Positions 4,573 through 7,250 of a DNA stretch of 7,250 bases are shown here, one piece after another. The stretch is from Parvibaculum sp. Its GTDB lineage: Bacteria; Pseudomonadota; Alphaproteobacteria; Parvibaculales; Parvibaculaceae. Position 1 is the stretch's first letter. Each line of letters opens with the position of its first letter. The notes below the pieces were generated by a model that made no database searches, was not told the origin of the DNA, and was given only the letters and a program-made list of their open reading frames with translations. The stretch covers positions 1 to 7,250 of the forward strand of contig JACIYQ010000098.1 in the NCBI GenBank assembly GCA_014359855.1, written 5' to 3'. Both the position numbers and the translations under genes were made by a program.

Positions 4573-6723
4573 CTAGCTCGCGATCCGATGGGGCAGCTCG
4601 ATGATGCGGGCATGGGGCATGCGGATGGTGATGGTCGTGCCCTCGCCAGGCTCGGATTCGATGACGAGCGTCGCGCCGTGCAGGCGGGCCAGCGCCCTTG
4701 TCAGCGGCAGGCCGAGGCCCGTGCCTTCGGTCGTGTAGATATTGCTGTCCTTGCCGATCTGGCGGAAGGGCTCCAGCGCGATCGGAATGTCCTTCTTGGC
4801 CATGCCGATACCCGTGTCGGAGACACGGAAAGCCATGCGCCCGTCCGGTTCCATGAAGGCGGCAAGACCGATGCTGCCGCCCTTCGGCGTGAACTTGACG
4901 GCGTTCGAGACGAGATTGAGCAGGATCTGCCGGAGCGCGCGCTTGTCGCCCATGAGCAGTGGCAGGTCGTCTTCCACCTTGACCGTGAGATTGACCCCCT
5001 CCTCGTCGGAGCGGTGACGCATCATGCGCTCGCAGCTCGCGACGACATCGGGCACGTCGAGTTCTTCCTCATAGAGTTCGTAGCGGTCGGCCTCGATCTT
5101 GGAGAGGTCGAGAATGTCGTTGATGAGGCTGAGAAGATGGCTCGACGACTTGTGGATGTCGCCGACATATTCCTTGTAGCGCTCGTTCTCCACCGGCCCG
5201 AAAAGCTCGCCGTTCATGACTTCGGAAAAGCCGATAATGGCGTTCAAGGGCGTCCGGAGCTCATGGCTCATATTGGCGAGGAATTGCGATTTCGAGGCAT
5301 TGGCGAGCTCGGCCACGTCGCGCGCATCGCGCAATTCGTTCGCGGTGCGCTCGCGGATGCGCACCTCGCTGTTGAACTTGTCGAGGACGAGATTGTAGCG
5401 GCGCGCCATTTCGCCCGCTTCCGTGAAGGGTTCGACATGGAGCGGCTTGGAGAAGTCGCCCCGCGCCGCCTGCCCTTCCATCGCGCCCAGCACATCGAGA
5501 AGCGCGGAAGACGCGCCATGCTCGGCAATGTTGAGGCCGACGCGCTCCGCATCCGACGAGACGCGCAGCGGCAGGAAGCGGTCGACGATGAGAAGCACGA
5601 TATAGGCGGTGCCGAAGGCGAAGACACCGGCGGCCGCGATGCCGAGCGCCTGCACGCCGAACTGTTCGAGGCGCGTATGCCCGCCGGGAAAGAGCGACGT
5701 TTCGCCGAACAGCGCGACGGCGAGCGTGCCCCAGACACCGGCGGCGAGATGAACCGGCACGGCATCGACCGCGTCGTCGATTTCGAGCCGGGCGAGAAGC
5801 GCGCTCGCGGCGTAGCAGACGAGGCCGCCGCCCGCGCCGATGAGAACCGCGTTGCTGGTGGTGACGATGTGGCAATTCGCGGTGATGGCGACGAGGCCAG
5901 CGAGAATGCCGTTGAGCGCCGCCTGCACTTCGGGAAGACCCTTGCGCAGCCAGCTCACACCCGTGACGGCGATGCCGCCCGCCGCCGCCGCAAGCATCGT
6001 GTGGACGAGGATGTAGGGCACGCTCGAATTGAGCGCCAGCGTGGAGCCGCCATTGAAACCGAACCAGCCGATCCAGAGCAGGAACATGCCGAGCGTCGCC
6101 ATCGGCATGTCGTGGGGCTCGATGGGCTTGCCATTATGGCCGAAGCGGCCGATGCGGGGCCCGAGCACGAGGATCGCGGCGAGCGCGATCCAGCCGCCGA
6201 TGCTGTGGACGACGGTCGAGCCGGCGAAATCGACGAAGCCGCGCCTTTCGAGCCAGCCCGCCGCCTCGCCATCGAGGATGCCGCCCCAGGCCCAGTGGCC
6301 GAAGACGGGATAGATCATCATGGAGAGGATCGCCGCCGTGATGACATAGCCGCGAAAGCTCATGCGCTCCGCGACCGCGCCCGAGACGATGGTGGTGGAG
6401 GTGGAGCAGAAGGCGAGCTGGAAAAAGAAGAAGACCATGATCCAGGCATTGTCGCCCAGCCCGCCCGCCGCGCCTTGAAAGGCGAAGTCCGACGCGCCGA
6501 AGAAACCGGAGACGCTGGCGCCGAACATGAGGCCGAAGCCGACAAGCCAGAAGCCCATGCCCGCGACGCAGAAGTCGAGCACGTTCTTGATCGCGACGTT
6601 GATCGAGTTCTTCGCGCGTACGAGCCCGGTCTCGAGACAGGCGAAGCCCGCCTGCATCAGCAGCACGAGGATCGTGCAGATCAGGACCCAGATCGTATCG
6701 ATCGACTGCGCAACGCTACCCAC
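4573..6723 (-). CDS. Ammonium transporter-histidine kinase fusion (Amt-HK sensor)
   Basis: Inner-membrane protein of 716 aa from a GTG start. Residues 1-405 are a full Amt/AmtB channel with about 11 membrane segments. The conduction residues are at nearly E. coli AmtB positions: Phe105 and Phe223 (gate), Trp146, Asp165 in DFAGSTVVH, Trp220, Ser227, and twin histidines His173 and His325. The conserved Amt tail GLNIAEHGAS follows (396-405). Residues 414-454 resemble a HAMP relay (ARGDFSKPL...EAGEMARRYN), then a coiled helix leads to the HisKA box SHELRTPLN with phospho-acceptor His487. The HATPase_c domain has N box NLVSNAVKF (Asn607), G1 DTGIG (636-640), F box EPFRQI and G2 GTGLGL. There is no receiver domain, and no response regulator or glnK in the window. 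By analogy with Ks-Amt5 of Kuenenia it should sense external ammonium. An in-frame GTG at 6831 would add 36 unconserved residues. Confidence 0.95.
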   Translation of the reverse strand: MGSVAQSIDTIWVLICTILVLLMQAGFACLETGLVRAKNSINVAIKNVLDFCVAGMGFWLVGFGLMFGASVSGFFGASDFAFQGAAGGLGDNAWIMVFFFFQLAFCSTSTTIVSGAVAERMSFRGYVITAAILSMMIYPVFGHWAWGGILDGEAAGWLERRGFVDFAGSTVVHSIGGWIALAAILVLGPRIGRFGHNGKPIEPHDMPMATLGMFLLWIGWFGFNGGSTLALNSSVPYILVHTMLAAAAGGIAVTGVSWLRKGLPEVQAALNGILAGLVAITANCHIVTTSNAVLIGAGGGLVCYAASALLARLEIDDAVDAVPVHLAAGVWGTLAVALFGETSLFPGGHTRLEQFGVQALGIAAAGVFAFGTAYIVLLIVDRFLPLRVSSDAERVGLNIAEHGASSALLDVLGAMEGQAARGDFSKPLHVEPFTEAGEMARRYNLVLDKFNSEVRIRERTANELRDARDVAELANASKSQFLANMSHELRTPLNAIIGFSEVMNGELFGPVENERYKEYVGDIHKSSSHLLSLINDILDLSKIEADRYELYEEELDVPDVVASCERMMRHRSDEEGVNLTVKVEDDLPLLMGDKRALRQILLNLVSNAVKFTPKGGSIGLAAFMEPDGRMAFRVSDTGIGMAKKDIPIALEPFRQIGKDSNIYTTEGTGLGLPLTRALARLHGATLVIESEPGEGTTITIRMPHARIIELPHRIAS

Positions 6724-6775
6724 AACTCGCCCCCGGCTGTCCGATGTGACGGCGTGAGTATCCGGGTAAAAGGTA

Positions 6776-6804
6776 AATTTTCTCTTCGGCGTGCTGCGTC
6801 GCAA
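6776..6804 (-). promoter_or_regulatory. Weak candidate sigma-70 promoter for Amt-HK
   Basis: On the minus strand TTGCGA (6804-6799) is followed after 17 bp by AAAATT (6781-6776), which matches only three bases of the -10 consensus. It is listed because it lies between the NtrC-like palindrome and the GTG start at 6723; the palindrome centre would fall roughly 65 bp upstream of the implied transcription start, a usual activator position. No convincing sigma-54 element (TGGCAC-N5-TTGC) was found here. Confidence 0.22.
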
Positions 6805-6820
6805 AACGAAAAACGCGCGG

Positions 6821-6849
6821 AAATCCTGCACATATTTTGTGCAGGATTT
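6821..6849. promoter_or_regulatory. Perfect 12-bp inverted repeat containing an NtrC-type site
   Basis: Arms AAATCCTGCACA (6821-6832) and TGTGCAGGATTT (6838-6849) are exact reverse complements around a 5-bp AT-rich centre, TATTT. The inner 17 bp (6827-6843) read TGCAC-N7-GTGCA, the half-site sequence and spacing of known NtrC enhancer sites. It lies about 98-126 bp upstream of the Amt-HK start at 6723, in DNA with no other gene. NtrC control would suit an ammonium sensor gene. That the site binds NtrC is inference; another dimeric regulator could use the same palindrome. Confidence 0.6.
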
Positions 6850-7106
6850 AGCAGGAGGTTAACGCGGAACCGTCAGTGCGCGGAGGAAAAGATTTCTCAG
6901 TTTCACCAAGCATCGTCATGGCCCGGCTCGTCCCACTGCTGTCCGGTTTAATTTTTCCCGGGCTGGTTCAAGGCTATGACTTTGCGAGCGAAACGCCTGT
7001 TCGCCAGCACTCGGGACTCGGAACCGCGAAATTGAGTTTACTGGATCACCCGGATGTTCCGATCGGCTCCGAATTCAGAAAGCCGGGCCGTTTTCAAAAC
7101 CCAAAG
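6850..7106. other. Non-coding stretch right of the palindrome, with a degenerate repeat copy
   Basis: No convincing gene on either strand: the open frames here are short, unlike any family I recognise, and run through the repeats. Positions 6914-6934 match the minus-strand reading of the right end of the 7107-7225 element at 18 of 21 bases, so this is a decayed half copy. GGCTATGAC at 6972-6980 could be its degenerate opposite end. Any remaining upstream promoter of Amt-HK would also lie here, but none stands out. Confidence 0.5.
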
Positions 7107-7225
7107 CCGTCATGGCCCGCTTTATGCGGGCCATCCACGTCTTTGCGGCACGGAAGGCAGGAAAGAAAGACCCCGGCTTTCGCCGGGGCAGGCGTGGATG
7201 ACCCGGACAAGCCGGGTCATGACGG
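7107..7225. repeat. Mosaic palindromic intergenic repeat with three hairpins
   Basis: A 119-bp element bounded by exact 8-bp inverted ends, CCGTCATG (7107-7114) and CATGACGG (7218-7225). Within it are three near-perfect hairpins: ATGGCCCGC/GCGGGCCAT with loop TTTAT (7112-7134), CCCCGGC/GCCGGGG with loop TTTC (7171-7188), and ATGACCCGG/CCGGGTCAT with loop ACAAG (7198-7220). CATCCACG (7132-7139) and CGTGGATG (7193-7200) form a further inner inverted pair, so the whole folds as a cruciform-like structure. Short palindromes of this CGTCATGGCCCG/CATCCACG type are common between genes in alphaproteobacteria. It could also help terminate transcription entering from the right. No transposase is present. 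Confidence 0.8.
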
Positions 7226-7250
7226 TTAAATTCGGGATTGAAAATTAAAC

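Noticed and set aside
4569..4578. Palindrome GAGCTAGCTC at the end of Amt-HK
   Set aside because: Ten-base palindromes occur often by chance. It has no loop and no following T tract, so it is not a terminator.
6724..6826. Sigma-54 promoter downstream of the NtrC-like site
   Set aside because: The only GG-N10-GC spacing (in CGGACAGCCGGGGGCGA) lacks the rest of the consensus and overlaps the ribosome site region directly before the GTG at 6723.
4588..6951. A 787-codon open frame on the plus strand opposite Amt-HK
   Set aside because: Its translation is rich in Arg, Ala, Asp, Glu and Gly with no recognisable motif. The opposite strand encodes a complete channel and kinase with all motifs, so this is a codon-bias shadow of GC-rich DNA.
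6876..7229. 117-codon plus-strand open frame at the right edge
   Set aside because: It spans the palindromic repeats and has no family similarity; such frames arise commonly in repeat DNA.

Overview
GC-rich chromosomal window, almost certainly from an alphaproteobacterium. The succinate dehydrogenase anchors, mesaconyl-CoA hydratase and PAS_5-type protein are of alphaproteobacterial type, and the CGTCATGGCCCG palindromic repeats at the right edge look like those scattered through Hyphomicrobiales-type genomes. The genus cannot be fixed from the sequence alone.

Layout, left to right. (1) Positions 1-1141, minus strand: the start of a succinate dehydrogenase operon, sdhC-sdhD-sdhA, with sdhA running off the left edge. 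(2) Positions 1142-1436: a divergent intergenic region with a candidate sdh promoter and two copies of a 19-bp repeat. (3) 1437-1904, plus strand: a PaaI-type hotdog thioesterase, convergent with the next gene and only 3 nt from it. (4) 4485-1908, minus strand: a compact three-gene unit made of a CitE-like malyl-CoA lyase/thioesterase, mesaconyl-CoA hydratase (mch) and a small PAS_5 protein. (5) 6723-4573, minus strand: an ammonium transporter fused to a histidine kinase (Amt-HK). (6) About 6724-7250: non-coding DNA with a perfect 12-bp inverted repeat that matches the NtrC-site layout TGCAC-N7-GTGCA, then a mosaic of hairpin repeats.

How the genes fit together. Mch and a CitE-like enzyme belong to the ethylmalonyl-CoA pathway for acetyl-CoA (C2) assimilation, which yields glyoxylate, propionyl-CoA and finally malate. 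Propionyl-CoA enters the TCA cycle as succinyl-CoA, so the neighbouring succinate dehydrogenase lies on the same carbon route. The Amt-HK is a separate nitrogen-sensing module. Its transporter half keeps the conduction residues, and the NtrC-like palindrome upstream suggests that nitrogen status also controls its expression.

The most notable items are the Amt-HK fusion with its NtrC-like site, the PAS_5 gene co-transcribed with C2-assimilation enzymes, and the repeat structures. No tRNA, rRNA, CRISPR array, insertion sequence or phage gene was seen.
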